Notes: generated from the sequence alone by a model not told the origin. Numbered from the stretch's first letter, positions 39,655 to 64,000 are shown. The stretch is DNA of 64,000 nucleotides from Albula goreensis (GCA_022829145.1 CM040748.1:23331501-23395500), one strand, 5' to 3'. Made by a program: numbers and translations.

Positions 39655-41760
39655 GCGATAATCTGTACATACAAATGTTCATTTCAAAGTGGCTTTCACT
39701 TTCATTGTTCTATAAAACATCACAAAAGCGGTTAAAAAACAGTAAACTCCGGGTGTTTGCCTACTTGGCAAACCATCTCCAGCAGCTCATGTCCACTGAG
39801 CAGTAGGTGCATTGTTTGTGATTTAGCTGCATGGTGGCACCGTGGCCATGCTGGTTTGGTGCTGGATTTGCACTTTGTGTTCCCCTGCTAACATCAACAC
39901 CCCTCAGAGCAGCAGCCACCTCAACACTGCTGGCTCAAATCAAAAGGAGAGGTGGCCTTCCAGAGCTCGTCTCACCATCTGACGCTGAAAATCTGAAAAT
40001 ACAACTCTTTGTATAAACCTTAATATTACATTTCAAAAATGGCAGTTGACCAGGGCAAGAGAATTGTCAGTTCTCTCGTCAACCCTTTGAAGCAGTTTTT
40101 AAACATTTGATATTTCATGCTTTTGAGAAGCACAGGGTGAATGTTCCGAGAGTGGTTTGTACATGGAGTGAAATGACCTTTTAGTTGCACTGTACTTTCC
40201 TTGAATTGTATTGCAATTGCGTGGGCACTGTAAAATTGCTTGTTAAATTCAAAGGTGGATGGGTTTTTGATGGTATTTATCGTGTTGCTTATTCATTTCA
40301 ATCTATAATGTCATTTCTAATCCTGCAGTTTCCCTACAATCACTCAACCTTGATGCCGCAGCGGGATGTCAACAGGCAGAGAGACAAACTCGTCTTGGCT
40401 GTGTCTAGAATTGCTAACAGCTGAGAAGCTATTGTGCGGGTCCAAATAATTGGAAACCATCTCACAATAGGCTTTCTGTGTAGGAGTAGTCTGCTTAGAC
40501 ACGCTGCCATCTCCAGCAGCCACCTGGCTATTCCAACAGTGATGTGAGATGATACATAAAGCATTCCTCAGTCCCTCTACTCACCAGGGCTGAATCATTA
40601 ATCACTGTAACTCTTCATCCAACTCTAACTCCTCTCATTAGGAGTAACACCCCCTTACTGGAGTATCTTACCTCATCAAAGCGCTAAATAACTCACAAAA
40701 CCCACCAATGATACCTATTTACATAGAATCACCACTCCGCAAGGATGATAACTTGGCAACAATGAAATGTACCACACTGATTCAAACCACTCAAAAAATT
40801 CAAACCTCTTTTAACAATTTACAACACTCAGAAAGTATAGAAATTTGACCTATTAAATCAATTCCTTCCAGTTCAGGCAGTGATCAATCAAACGGTGTGA
40901 CTGAGATCAGCAGCACATTCGAAATCACACAGAAGGCATTTTTCAAAAGCACAAGATTCACAAATATAATACTTCAAGCTCACTCCAGTACAGACCACCA
41001 GCTATCAATACCTACCCACTATTCTGAGACAGCAAACCTCTGCTCACTATCTCACATCAAATGGCAATGTCACTTGTCAAATGGCAAACCTCTTGTGTCA
41101 TTCTGTTGGTAGTTCATCTGTACATAGCACCCCTGAGGACATGCCTCCATATACATTTTCATTATAAATATAAACAGTAGATATACAATTATATTTATTG
41201 CTTCTGGCAGATACACGACCTCCTTTTTCCCAGCTTGACCTATAAACAATTCACCAAGAACTAACTGCCTAGAGACTTTTGATGACACTGCAACGTGTGT
41301 GTGACGTGTTAATGTATGAATGTAACTGCATGCATTTGGCCATGTGTGTGTATTGTGGAAATCACAGCACATGCAGTGTTAACATCTTGTTGTGAAAACT
41401 CTCAATTTCAGTTACCAACGTTACTTTGTCCAGGAAAATGTACACCACATTCATGAAACTCACAGTAAAAATCAAGATCATTTTGTTAATGTGAGGACGT
41501 TCTTTCCAGCTGGCTACTGGAAGATCACCTGATGCAAAATGGAGCCCTTTGATTCAGACAAGGTTTTTCCTTATCAAATGTATATTTCTCTTCTGTTGTG
41601 CAAGGGTGCTTGAGTTGAGGGTTTAGAGTACAGTATCAGGGCTGGGGAGGTTGTTTCTGTGTGAGGCAGGATGGAGTGTGAGGTCTGCATTCCTGCATGG
41701 ATGCTTCCGCAGAAGTCTGCCTTCCTCCTCCTCTTGGCAGCTCCCAGCTCTCCCAGGGCA

Positions 41761-53810
<12,050 letters not shown>

Positions 53811-54874
53811 CTGAGATATGACACAAACAAGAAAATTAACAGGGAGGAAAAACAACAAGTCAGACAGGCTGCAAAAAGAAGCTAACACACCCTAAAACCT
53901 GTCAGATCATGCACCAGGACCTGGCTCCATGCAACTCCATTGTGAGCCAGTGAGACATTATTATCAATTATAACCAAGCTTGTTATTACATGACTCTTAT
54001 AGTAGGGGAAAGAGTAAGATTCCACATGAAGCACTACTCAGTGATAAATATAACATTAATATAACATATAAACAACCACATTCCTAAAGAGACACCCTGA
54101 TGAGAGGCAAAGCATGTGTACTGATATCACTGTGAGTAAATTAAGTATTGGGGAAGTACCTCTTATATATGCAGGAAGCAATGCGCTAAGAAACTCCATC
54201 TTGGAAACAGAACTCAATGACAATGGAATGAAGTATTTTCTGTGAGATCATATCTCCTGTATGTGCGTTGGTGAGCTAATCTCTCAACCGAGCTCAGTTA
54301 CAGAACAACCAGGGATCTCCCGTATGCATAATGCATTTCAGAGAAGGAGCGCCGATTTACAGATTTACAGCTTTGCCTTTCAGCTCACAATGGATCATAT
54401 TATGATATGGACAAGAGAATCTTGATATTAGGTGCAGGTGCAGTTTCACCTTCTCTCCCCTTCTTTCTACACACCAGGGTAATGTACCATGACATGGGTA
54501 AGGTACCTTGCATGCTTGTCAAAAGCGGCAGTATAGCCCAGACATGACCTACAATTACATAAATATGAATAAATACTACATTCCAGATGACTTGCCAATG
54601 TATCATCTCTGTACATATTCAGGACATATGGAATCAGTTTTTAAAACATCTCAAATACAGACTAGGGTTTAAGCACTCACATCAAAAGCTTTTTCACTGA
54701 AGAGCAATAAAGCCCAACACTAGTGACATTAACGGTCAAAGAATAAGGCATTTCCTGATTATTCAGGAAAAAGCACATTTCTGTCATATCAGCCCATCTC
54801 TGCCATTTGCCTTGAATGACCCAATCAGAATGCTTTTATGCCCCTGTTCCTCTTCAGGTTTCTGAGAGGGAAGT

Positions 54875-54882
54875 GAAGCCAT
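54875..54882. repeat. Left 8-bp target site duplication of the hAT element
   Basis: GAAGCCAT, identical to 56221-56228. Confidence 0.9.
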
Positions 54883-56220
54883 TAGGGGTGTGCAGAGAGG
54901 TCATTATTCCTATCTATATTCGTTTAACCACAAAACGATCTGTATCTGTATCGGATAGAAACCGGAAGTGGGTGTGGTCTTAACAGGACATTACTATTAA
55001 TTACGACCGTATAGGTTTTTCATCTTCCATCTCTTTGTGGAGGAAGCTGTCGGTCTTTCACAGCCTTAATGTGTCTTTTAAATTGCACTTCTATTTCCTT
55101 TTAATGAATGAAAATAATGTTGTTTCCTCCATGGATCATTCAGTACACTCGTGTTTTGCTCTCTATTAACAATAGCTTAATTACACTATATGTCTCATGA
55201 GTAGACTGCTTGCATACAGGGTTTTTGATTGCTTGTATCTGACTGACATTAAGTCAATGTTTTATTTATTTGTTGTTGTTTTTTTTTTTTTTTTTTACGA
55301 CAAAACAAAATAAAATTGGCTAGGACGTGGCTACATTACGGACAGCTTCATAGCTGGTTATGGTACAGACATTTAGTTATTGTTATTCCGCTGACTAGCC
55401 TACCTGTCAAGTTATATATTTCTGCCTCGTTGATCTTCTGGTCATTAACGATATAACCTAAATCATAAAATATGGTTTATTGTCAGCTGTCCTGCTAGTG
55501 AATACACATTATCGTTAATACTGCTTTGAAGTGAAAGTTGCAACAGGTAGGCTAGACATCGTTAGCCCCAAGTCTGTTCTGCCATGTTAGGACAAACTTT
55601 TTCCCTGCTTTGCACTTGTATGTGTCTGCTAATAGTCAGTTGTTTCCGTGGGCCTCTGTTCAGGCAATCGGTCAAGTTTCTAGGTGGCTTGCGAAGAACA
55701 TTCAACTCGCAGCTATCTTCATCGGTGGTGAGGCTTTGCTCCCGACAGCGCATCCCAGGTAACTCACGTTTTTGGGGTAGGCTAAGACGCTTCACCAGAA
55801 CATTCTCTCAGCTCAGAACGCAGTTGGGTCAGTCTCAACGCACTGGGTTCGTAGCTACGAGCTGCATTATTACCCGTCACTGACAAGTGTTAGTGCTGAA
55901 CCCTGCTACTGTACTGAATGATCATGGAGGAGAGATAAGACTGACTCGAAATTACTGCTCTCGCTTCGATTGGGGGCTGTACGCTTAGCAGATCACTCCC
56001 ATGTCAGCAAGGAGGATCACAGTAAGTTGAAACTAATTGTAAATATAATTATATATTTTTATCTATAAAAGAATGTTCAAATAAGCATTAGAATGCATTG
56101 AGTCTTTACAGTAAAAAAATCCGAATACAAATACAAGGGAAATTCGGACGTAATTATTATGTTTATTGTTCATTATTCGTGCATTTCCGAATACCGTATT
56201 CGGATTCAGCTACACCCCTA
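54883..56220. mobile_element. Non-autonomous hAT-superfamily transposon, complete
   Basis: A 1338-bp element flanked by a perfect 8-bp direct repeat, GAAGCCAT, at 54875-54882 and 56221-56228, the target duplication length of hAT elements. Its termini are inverted (TAGGGGTGT at the left, ACACCCCTA at the right). The last 100 bp repeat CCGAAT/ATTCGG motifs, including a near-palindrome at 56187-56203, as expected for subterminal transposase-binding sites. Open frames inside (99 residues on +, 55584-55883) show no hAT transposase motifs, so it depends on a transposase from elsewhere. The perfect duplication suggests a fairly recent insertion into the sec14l1 intron. Confidence 0.9.
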
Positions 56221-56228
56221 GAAGCCAT
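56221..56228. repeat. Right 8-bp target site duplication of the hAT element
   Basis: GAAGCCAT, identical to 54875-54882, directly abutting the terminal CCCCTA. Confidence 0.9.
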
Positions 56229-58227
56229 ACCACATGAGGCTACCAAACACTAAGCAGAAGCACTTAAAAAGAGATGCGATTTGTTTGTGGACAGCAGCGC
56301 AGCTCAGCCAGTGAATTACGAGGGCAATGGATGGCTGGGGAGGGAACCAGGGGAGGGTTGCTCAGGGGGTTTACTAATGGAGCGTTTGAATTCAGTGTTC
56401 AAGGTTTATGCATGAAGGAGCCAGGGTCAGCTCGGAGATGTAGGGAGAAGGGGCAGTGAAGGTGAATCTGATACAGCATCTACATAACTAAGTAAACATT
56501 TTTGGCCAAGGCCAAGGTGACTGGAGTAAATATACTGCCATGACAGATTTGACTGGCTTCCATTACATTTATCATTTCAAACACTAACTCAATTGTGGGC
56601 ATGAACTGAAGTGCCATTGGTTGATTAGCCCAATGGAGATGGTAGTAAAGCTAATGGTTATGAGGCCAATAAAAATATAGCAAAGATGGAGATCTGGGTA
56701 TACTGGCTGTTGGATCCACGAAATGCACGCATGCCAAAGCCAGCAGAGGGGGAACAATACACAGAGCTGGCATCGCTCTGCTGAGCACAGCTCTGGAAAA
56801 CAGGTTCACACTGCAGCGGTCAGCACAAACGGATTTTAATCGGCTGGCGCAGAATGGGCCCGTTTCTAGGGAATAAACAATGCACACGTACAGAGATCTG
56901 AATGTGAGCAAACTAAAACCCACAGAACAACAGCGGAGTGTGGAATAACAGCTGTGGCAAGGAATGTGCTGCGATCGCCATCGCAAAGCCCCTCGTGTGA
57001 AATGGGCTGGAGGAGACCCAACCTGTAATCAAACCATATTCTGCAGAGTCAGAGTCACGCACTTCAGAGCACATGAGAGAAACACTGTTTTTATGGCTCA
57101 CCTGACACTGCCGAGTAAGCACTGCTGTCAGCAGACATGAGCCCTGCCAGTCAATGTGTAACACTGCATATTATGGCTCAGAGTTCCAGTGCACTAACTA
57201 TTTGTATTCCCGAGCCACCAGAGACCATCACACCACATGATAGGTCATTCTATATCATATATAAAAGATTCATCTTAAAAGTGCATATCTGTTTACTGCA
57301 GGTCTCCTGAAAATGAGGCCAGTCGAACCAAAATAAAAGCCTGCTCTGCCAGAGGGAGTATTTATTTACAAACTGGGTCTCTCTGGGAATCTCTTGACCA
57401 GGAAGATGAATGCAACTCTAGAGAATTCCATGCATTTGACTGTAAGTGATCACCCTGGACTTCCTCCAGCTCTCACTTCTATGGCAACAGGATATAGTCT
57501 TCCAGGAACCCACTGTTCCTTCCTGAATAATGACCACTTGCTTTATTTTTCTGTTTTTCTCAGTGCTATGGAAACAGTAAAAAGTCTCTCTCATAATGGC
57601 TCAAATCCCCTGTATCTTCAAGTGGAATCAGAGCATACAGGTTCTCTCTTAATACCAGAATTATACTAACTGCAGAAGTACCATTTATTTAGTGGTTCCC
57701 TTCTTTTGTTGTTGCTCGCTATTGTGCTGTCTGGTTCAATCCAGTATTTTTAACCACAATCAAAATTCGAGGTTCATGTCCAGCACACCAAAGTTTCCCA
57801 TCTGCTTTTGTTTCTATCAATCTGTTATTTATTACTCTAGTACATCTTATTACTTCATCAGCATTTGTTCTACTGCAGTCATTTTATGCTCCAACTGGTG
57901 CAGGCATTACATTGCTGCAGAAACATTACATCACACTATGGCCTTGAATAAGTAACTGCAGTACTAATGATACAACACAGTAACACTGCATAACCCATTC
58001 AACAAACAAGAGGGGAAATTGTCCTTTACAAGGGCACGTTGCTTATTGACTGGGTGCTTTAGCCATGCTGCAGGACTCTCCATGTCCTGCACTGTTAGGA
58101 TTAGACCAGCAGCTGCAGAGATCAGTGTTGTCAAAGCTCAGCACCAAAGTTCAGCTTTTACAGACAGGACTATGACTGGAGCTGGGAACAACATCACATC
58201 ATAAAGCGCTTGGTTGTGCACTAACAT

Positions 58228-58656
58228 ACTCACTCACTCATCAACATGTTCACTCACCAACACACTCGCTCACTCACTCACCAAAACACTCATTCCCCAA
58301 CCAACACGCTCCCTCACCAACACACTCGCTCACTCACACACCAACCCGGTCATTTACTCACCCACTCATTAATACGCTCGCTCACTCACTCACCAGCACG
58401 CTCACTCACCCACCCAACAACACGCTCACCCGCTCACTCACACCCTTGCTCTCTCACTGACATGCTCACTCGCCCAAGACACGCTCACTCACTGACAAGC
58501 TCACTCGCTCACCGACTCTCTCACTCACCAGCTCATTCACTCACCCACCAAGACGCTCACTCACTCACCGACACACTCACTCATCAACTCATTCACTCAT
58601 TCAACGACAGGCTCACTCACTTACCAACAGGCTCACTCATTCACCGACAGGCTCAC
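58228..58656. repeat. Degenerate CACTCA/CACCAACA satellite
   Basis: About 430 bp of CTCACTCA and CACCAACACGCT units with many substitutions, forming a higher-order repeat of roughly 20-30 bp. All three forward frames give Thr-His-Ser-rich strings; the 149-residue open frame on + is a product of this repeat. Composition is strongly pyrimidine-biased on the plus strand. Confidence 0.9.
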
Positions 58657-59419
58657 GTGGATCAGACAGGCAAAGGGCGGCTGTTTGAACTATAGTCACG
58701 ATGCTGGTGTGGCCTTGTCTCTCTGAGCACACATCCGCCTTGCGCTAATTAAATCAGCCCTCATGAATCTTTGCTGCTGGCAGCCAGCTCTAGTGCTCTG
58801 GGTCTCAGAGGGCCTGAGATAAAGCAGACCCACGTTAACACCTGATCCAGCCTGGTGTGATCTAAGAGGCAGCCATCCACCGCAAATTACCATCAAATAC
58901 CAGCTGTCAACACACAGCCAGTTATACTGGGGTCAAACCTATCAGATGCAATGCTGTAATCAATATGCTGCAATTCAATATGATGTAAACTACAAATCCA
59001 GTCAATGAATGCCAACAGCTGAGCTTAACATTTATATCAGTAGCTGGAGTGTAGCTTAATATTATACACAAAAATATTGTTGACAAAAATATTTTGAACA
59101 CAGCCATTTACACTTTCATTAGAATCACTGAGGTTTACTGTAGTTAGAAAACAACCTCAACCTTAGCCAAACAAACAGTCATCTTCATTTAAGAGTTGAA
59201 GTGAAATGTGACAGCAAATAGTGAAGAATGTCAGTTGTCACAATTTATCTTGACAGAGGCTGGTTGAATTGGTGGTCACATGTTTCTACTTAATTGCCTC
59301 CCTGTGTTTCAGGGGTTTTATGTGAACTTCTTTATGTAGCTGTGATAAAGCCGAACAGCACTGTTCAATGCAATTTGATGCAAAAAGTGTTCTTTTGCAT
59401 CTAATGAATAAGAGAATTT

Positions 59420-60290
59420 TAAACAAACAATACTGCAGCCTCTCCCCTGCTCTGTGTGTCGGTGCTGACCTCCGGAGCGAAGTCAGTTTACAGCAGAGAA
59501 GAGAGGCCGTGATGGAGACAGTGAAGTGAACCAGGTGAAATGAAGATAACTCGAAGATTACTCGAGTTGACGACAACTATGCTCGTTACTTTAACTGCAA
59601 TAAAACCATCACGAGTAATAAGCCAATACTTTATCAATACACCTGTTCAACAAGCATGACCATGCAAACATGTAGAAAGCGATATTTTAATCTGCTCTGT
59701 CCGCAGTCTCTCATCCACCGCTGCTATGTCTTACACAAGCACAGCGCGCTAGCTCGGCTAATAGCGAACTGTTACAAACAAGCTAAAACGAAAGCTGTCT
59801 GTATGTAGTCTAACTGTTTAGCTTAGTTTGCCATGCATCTTAAAATTTGGCAAATTCTTGTAAACCTAGCTGCTGGCTGAGACAAACCAGCCCCTCTCCC
59901 TCTACCAACGGTACATGCAGGCAGGGAATAATATCAGTAGAGGGAGGAGGACAGAGGACAGGATGAAAGACTGATTGTGACCGATGTCTGTGTTGATACC
60001 ATTTATTTTATTGACATTTTAAGTTTGTTTCCAGTGAAATATCATTGAGTTTATATAGTGCCTTTGCTGTTGTAAACTTTACAGTTGCTGCTCTAGAAAC
60101 AACACTTAGTTACATTTAAAATATTCAGTCATAACCCTACTGTGAATTTATTCTTTTTTCAAAATAATATACATAAAAGAACAATTTAGTAATAAAAAAA
60201 GAATCGATAAGAGTATCAATAAAGAACCCAACCGATTAGGAGTACCAATAAAAGAAGTGGTACTGATAAAATCCTAAGGATACCCAAACC
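59420..60290. mobile_element. Possible hAT-like non-autonomous remnant
   Basis: The right part (about 60190-60290) has phrases such as ATCGATAAGAGTATCAATAA and AAAATCCTAAGGATACCCAA, which resemble from memory the ends of fish hAT-type MITEs. The interior has a GCTAGCTCGGCTAATAGC phrase also typical of such elements. No matching left terminus or target duplication was found, so the left boundary is a guess. Confidence 0.35.
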
Positions 60291-63200
60291 TATATAATTG
60301 CAAATGTATAACCCTTTGAATAACATGGAAAGAGAAAGAAACACTGACTGACAGAAAACAGATCTGTAAAAGTACATCCACTGCTCAGGCCTTCCCCTAC
60401 AGCTGGCATCACTGCAGCCTTTGTTTCTCAAGCACAGCCAGGCTGGGCTACTGCAGCACAGCTTGGACTTCAGATACCTGCTCTTAGTCACTGCTTTCCA
60501 CCTAATCAAAGCATAAGAACTGTTTTCTCCCTGTACTGCATTCACCAACCACCATCCAAAGCATGTGCTGACAAGTAAAGGCATTTAAAAGTAAGGGTTT
60601 GGAGGAAGTGCTACACTCAGGAACTTGACTATGAGCGCTCTGTGGATGGACTGGTCAAGAGCTTCAGCTCTTATATGTGGGTGATGGGGTGTTGTTCGCT
60701 CAAAACTGATAGGCAATCAAGCTTTTGCACTCTTTCACACCAGATGGCACATGAGAATAGCAAAGCCAAAAAAATAGTGGCCTCAGAGACATTTAAGATT
60801 TGAAATAAACCAGTATTTCCTGCTTCATGCAGAGAAAGAAGAATAAACACAGTAACCCTGGGCAAGAGCTGGCCTGCCTGTTTGGCTCTTTTCACTGTGA
60901 AGACATACAGGCTCCTGGCCTTATCGGGACATTGTGTAACAGACACAGGGACTAAATCTTACAAATCAAAATGTGCGTGTCACTTCTTGCTGTGACTCCT
61001 GATACAAAAATCACTTACTGGCGAATAGTCAAGTTGTGGGAAAGTTTTAAAAATGTTGTCACCTATAGAACCAACATTATAATATACATTTCTCATGAGC
61101 AGACAGCCTTTGGGTTTTGTTCTTGGTGCACATGTTGTACAGTGAGGTTTGCCATTTATTATAATGGTTATATAAGAGCTAGCTGGTTTTTTCCACTCTT
61201 AACTTTAATGTTTTTCTATTGTGGTTGACATTTTGCTGTAAGCAGCCCATTGAAAGCAGAATTCAATGACCTGATCAAACATTTGTTGTGAACACAAAGA
61301 CAGAGCAGCAGGGCTTCTGTTCAAACCAGGGTTGTGAGTGCTGGGATGAGTGATGACTAGCGGTTAGTGTTATTGATATGTTGACTCACCAGCACTGACA
61401 ATATAACGTCTAGCTACTGTTGACGTCAAGCAGCAGAGCTACATTTTGCCTGTTATGAGGCACGTGGATTCAAAAAAATCATTAGGCTATTCCACAGGGG
61501 TGATCTGAAGCTGCCAGAGGGAGGTTCGATATGCGTAAACTCTCGCCTAATAGCCTCACAGTCCACATGGGGGTCACACGTCACATGCTGGCGGCTGTCA
61601 ATGGGGTGCAAGCTGGGAAAGCGCCAATCCTTTGGGGTCGATGTGTTGTCTTCTCTGTGTGACTGGCATTGAGGGGATGTGGCAGGAGAAGTTCCCATTT
61701 ACACCACTGCTGTCAGTAACGCCGCTACTGCATTTTCACACCACTGCAGAGAGGAGATGAACGACAGCACACATGGCCTTGTTCAGAGCCATGACGTTAC
61801 TTTTACTGCCTGAAAATATTTTCTCATTTGCATGTGGGATAAAATACGTCACAAAGGCAATAGCCCCTGGTGGGGTCTATTGGCACAATCTGATTAGGAA
61901 CAGACTGCATCACATAAGGCTAAAGCTGGCCTTATTACATGGTCACAGCAAACAGCAAACACCATGCTCCTTATTGAGAAACAGTGGTGATGAAAACGTA
62001 TGCAGGCCAGGGCCCATATTCATACTGCGTCCATCTTACCAGTGCTATGAGTACTGATCTAGAATTCATTTGCTTTTGGGCTCATAATGTATCAGGACAG
62101 GATGTGGTCTGGGATGATTTATCAAAATGAGCAGAGGAATGAAGGGCTAGCAGAGACAAGGGGGAGTTAAGTGCAGAAGCTTGGCAGTGGAGCAGGGGAG
62201 GCAGTGCAGCACTTTCAGACAGGGCTGACCCAGATTGTGCCTGTGCTGCAGCCATTACAGCTCATTCATTGGAGTGATTTGGGGAAAAAAAAAAAAAAGC
62301 AAAGCTTTGAATTTTTTATTTTTCCCCCAAGCCATGCTGTGCCCTGTATATTAATCAAGACTCTCTACTTCCCCTCACCTTTTAATTTCATCAGTCCTTT
62401 CCCACTGCTTTAACAGGGAAATAGGAAGTGATGAGCAGCAGATTATTTGATACCATATGTAAAATCAGTACAAAACCATCAATCCTTTGGCTTAGCGAGG
62501 GGTCATTTGACAGTGTAGTGTTCATAGGCAGTAAACAATGTGTTGGTAGACTAAATTTGAATTTGTCAGACTAGCACTGGTGTTCTGTGCATTTACTTGT
62601 GATATGTGTAGCCACGTCCCTTAAAATAAATACCTAAGGGTCTCAACAGTTTCAGGCTATGTGACAGTAGGACAAAGTATTATAAGACATGCAGTACTTG
62701 TAAGACAAGTACTTCTGTGCCCTTGTGATATGAACTAATTTCTGCTGCTCATTTCACTACATTCACAGAGAGGGGAAAGAAATTAAGTAGAAGAGGGGGA
62801 AAAAAAAAAAAAAAAAAACCCACAATCTCACTAAAGACAGCAACCAGTGCACATGACAGACAACGATATGGACCATTGTGTGTGCAGGGGAACTCGGCTC
62901 ACCCCAGGAAACAGCTTAGCTGAAAACAGCTGCCTGAGCACACTGGAAAGTTACAGCTCTCAATGGGCAGCCCCTGGGCCTTTGTGAGAGCAGAGGGCCA
63001 GGGGACAGGGCAGAGGCTGCAGGAGCAAGGGGGTTGTGGTACGGCATGGGGCCTTGGCTGAGGAGGGAAGAGGAGAGGAGTGGAGTGGACCCCGGGAGAT
63101 AAACCACAAGCTGGAGAAGAAAGAAAAAAAAAAAAAAAAAAGCCAGCCCATCTGTCAGCCATTGTACGCTTCCCCTTCCCCATCATAACAGGAAGAGATA

Positions 63201-64000
63201 CACCACAGTGCATTGCGCAGGGCTTCCTCTAACACTGTCATCCTGTGCCTCTGGTGTCTGTGGCTCCTTCTGCTTAAGGCTGCTGAAGACACCTAAACTT
63301 GAAACCGTTAAGTTAGGTCTTCATTTTGCAGCACTGCACTCCTTCAGCCTAGTGCTCATCTTGTTAAAGTTTCCCTGATGCAAAAAATACAAAATGATAA
63401 AGATGGATAATCTTTGCAAACTCTGACACAGCGTTTCCCTGAAATGCTGTCGTAAGAGCATATGACATCTCATCTCTCAGAGAGGGCTACAAAAGCTGGG
63501 GTGTGAGAGCAATGATGCTGAGGTTTTACAGGAAACAGGGAGAATGTGTGATGAACGGGGCCGGGGGGGACTAACATCATTTACTATGGCTGGCTGAATC
63601 AGACGGCTCAGTGGTACTGCTCCTGCACGCTGATTGCAGGAGGATCTTATAGTTATCCCTGCATTGCACCATTGCTTGCTTGCCTTGCACAGCGTCACTG
63701 CCAGGAAGCGGAGACTCTGCGTGGACCTGCCACTACAACTCAGACCTAACAAACTGAAGGAGGGAGGGAGGGAATGTCAACATGCATTCTTATTTATTTG
63801 CTGTGCTATGTCATGCATTATTTGGTGGGTTGATAATGAAATAAAAGCAGGGCTATGGTTGATAATTAGTGTAAGATCAGATTTAGTGGCTTTAATTATT
63901 GATGATCTACCAGTTTAGCTGGCCAGAAAAAATATTTCCACACCCAATTCAAAAATGATACAATTAGAAAGCTTTATTTGTGGGAGAGCAATGACACATT

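Larger units (their letters stand above)
38881..41760 (-). other. sec14l1: Probable sec14l1 3' UTR, about 2.9 kb
   Basis: The stretch after the sec14l1 stop (41761) shows no other gene. The lower boundary is set by an ATTAAA hexamer on the minus strand (38901-38906), followed downstream by a GU- and U-rich stretch (TGTGTGGCCTGTGTTGTC, then a U run) typical of a cleavage region. An AATAAA at 39649-39654 could give a shorter form of about 2.1 kb. The size fits the long 3' UTR of mammalian SEC14L1. The whole span is inferred. Confidence 0.5.
53811..64000 (-). other. sec14l1 upstream intron, at least 10 kb
   Basis: DNA upstream of the second coding exon, read as intron because no first exon was found. 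It holds the hAT element (54883-56220), a CACTCA-type satellite (58228-58656), a hAT-like remnant (about 59420-60290) and A-rich runs near 62289, 62799 and 63127. Open frames inside have no recognisable motifs. Confidence 0.65.

Noticed and set aside
58246..58695. 149-residue His/Thr/Ser-rich frame on the plus strand
   Set aside because: It is an open frame created by the degenerate CACTCA satellite, with no start context or conserved motif.

Overview
This 64-kb window is vertebrate nuclear DNA, most likely from a ray-finned fish. It is intron-rich and AT-leaning, full of microsatellites and old transposon debris, and holds parts of two conserved protein-coding genes, both on the minus strand. 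I recognised the genes from exon-by-exon translation with matching splice phases. The fish assignment is an inference from repeat types (SINE tails of the 'ctctggataagag' kind, hAT and Tigger-like MITEs) and intron sizes; I cannot name the species.

Right part (about 38.9 to 64 kb): sec14l1, a PRELI/CRAL-TRIO/GOLD lipid-transfer-type protein. Fourteen coding exons lie between 53810 and 41761. They splice in frame with GT-AG junctions to 695 residues plus a stop, ending in the family's serine-rich tail. Only the first coding exon (about 21 residues) is missing; I could not find it up to base 64000, so it is probably outside the window and 53.8-64 kb is intron. A 3' UTR of about 2.9 kb is proposed down to about 38.88 kb. 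The upstream intron carries a complete non-autonomous hAT element with a perfect 8-bp target duplication (54883-56220), a degenerate CACTCA-type satellite (58.2-58.7 kb) and a second hAT-like remnant (about 59.4-60.3 kb).

Left and middle part (13.5 to 31.4 kb): endov, endonuclease V, which cleaves at inosine. Seven coding exons give 239 residues from the conserved N-terminal helix to the stop, with all the expected active-site motifs. The first coding exon (about 19 residues expected) was not identified; it should lie between 31.4 kb and the sec14l1 3' end. Two endov introns are 6.5 and 7.2 kb long and hold a Tigger-like MITE, a 42-bp triplicate and other old repeats.

The first 13.5 kb lies downstream of endov. 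I see no gene there, only low-complexity tracts and a 15-bp inverted repeat. The genes run in the same direction about 10 kb apart and have no obvious functional link. I found no CRISPR array, operon, RNA gene or novel multi-gene system. The notable items are the intact transposon insertions, a diverged 0.3-kb duplication, the unresolved endov start and some splice-site details.
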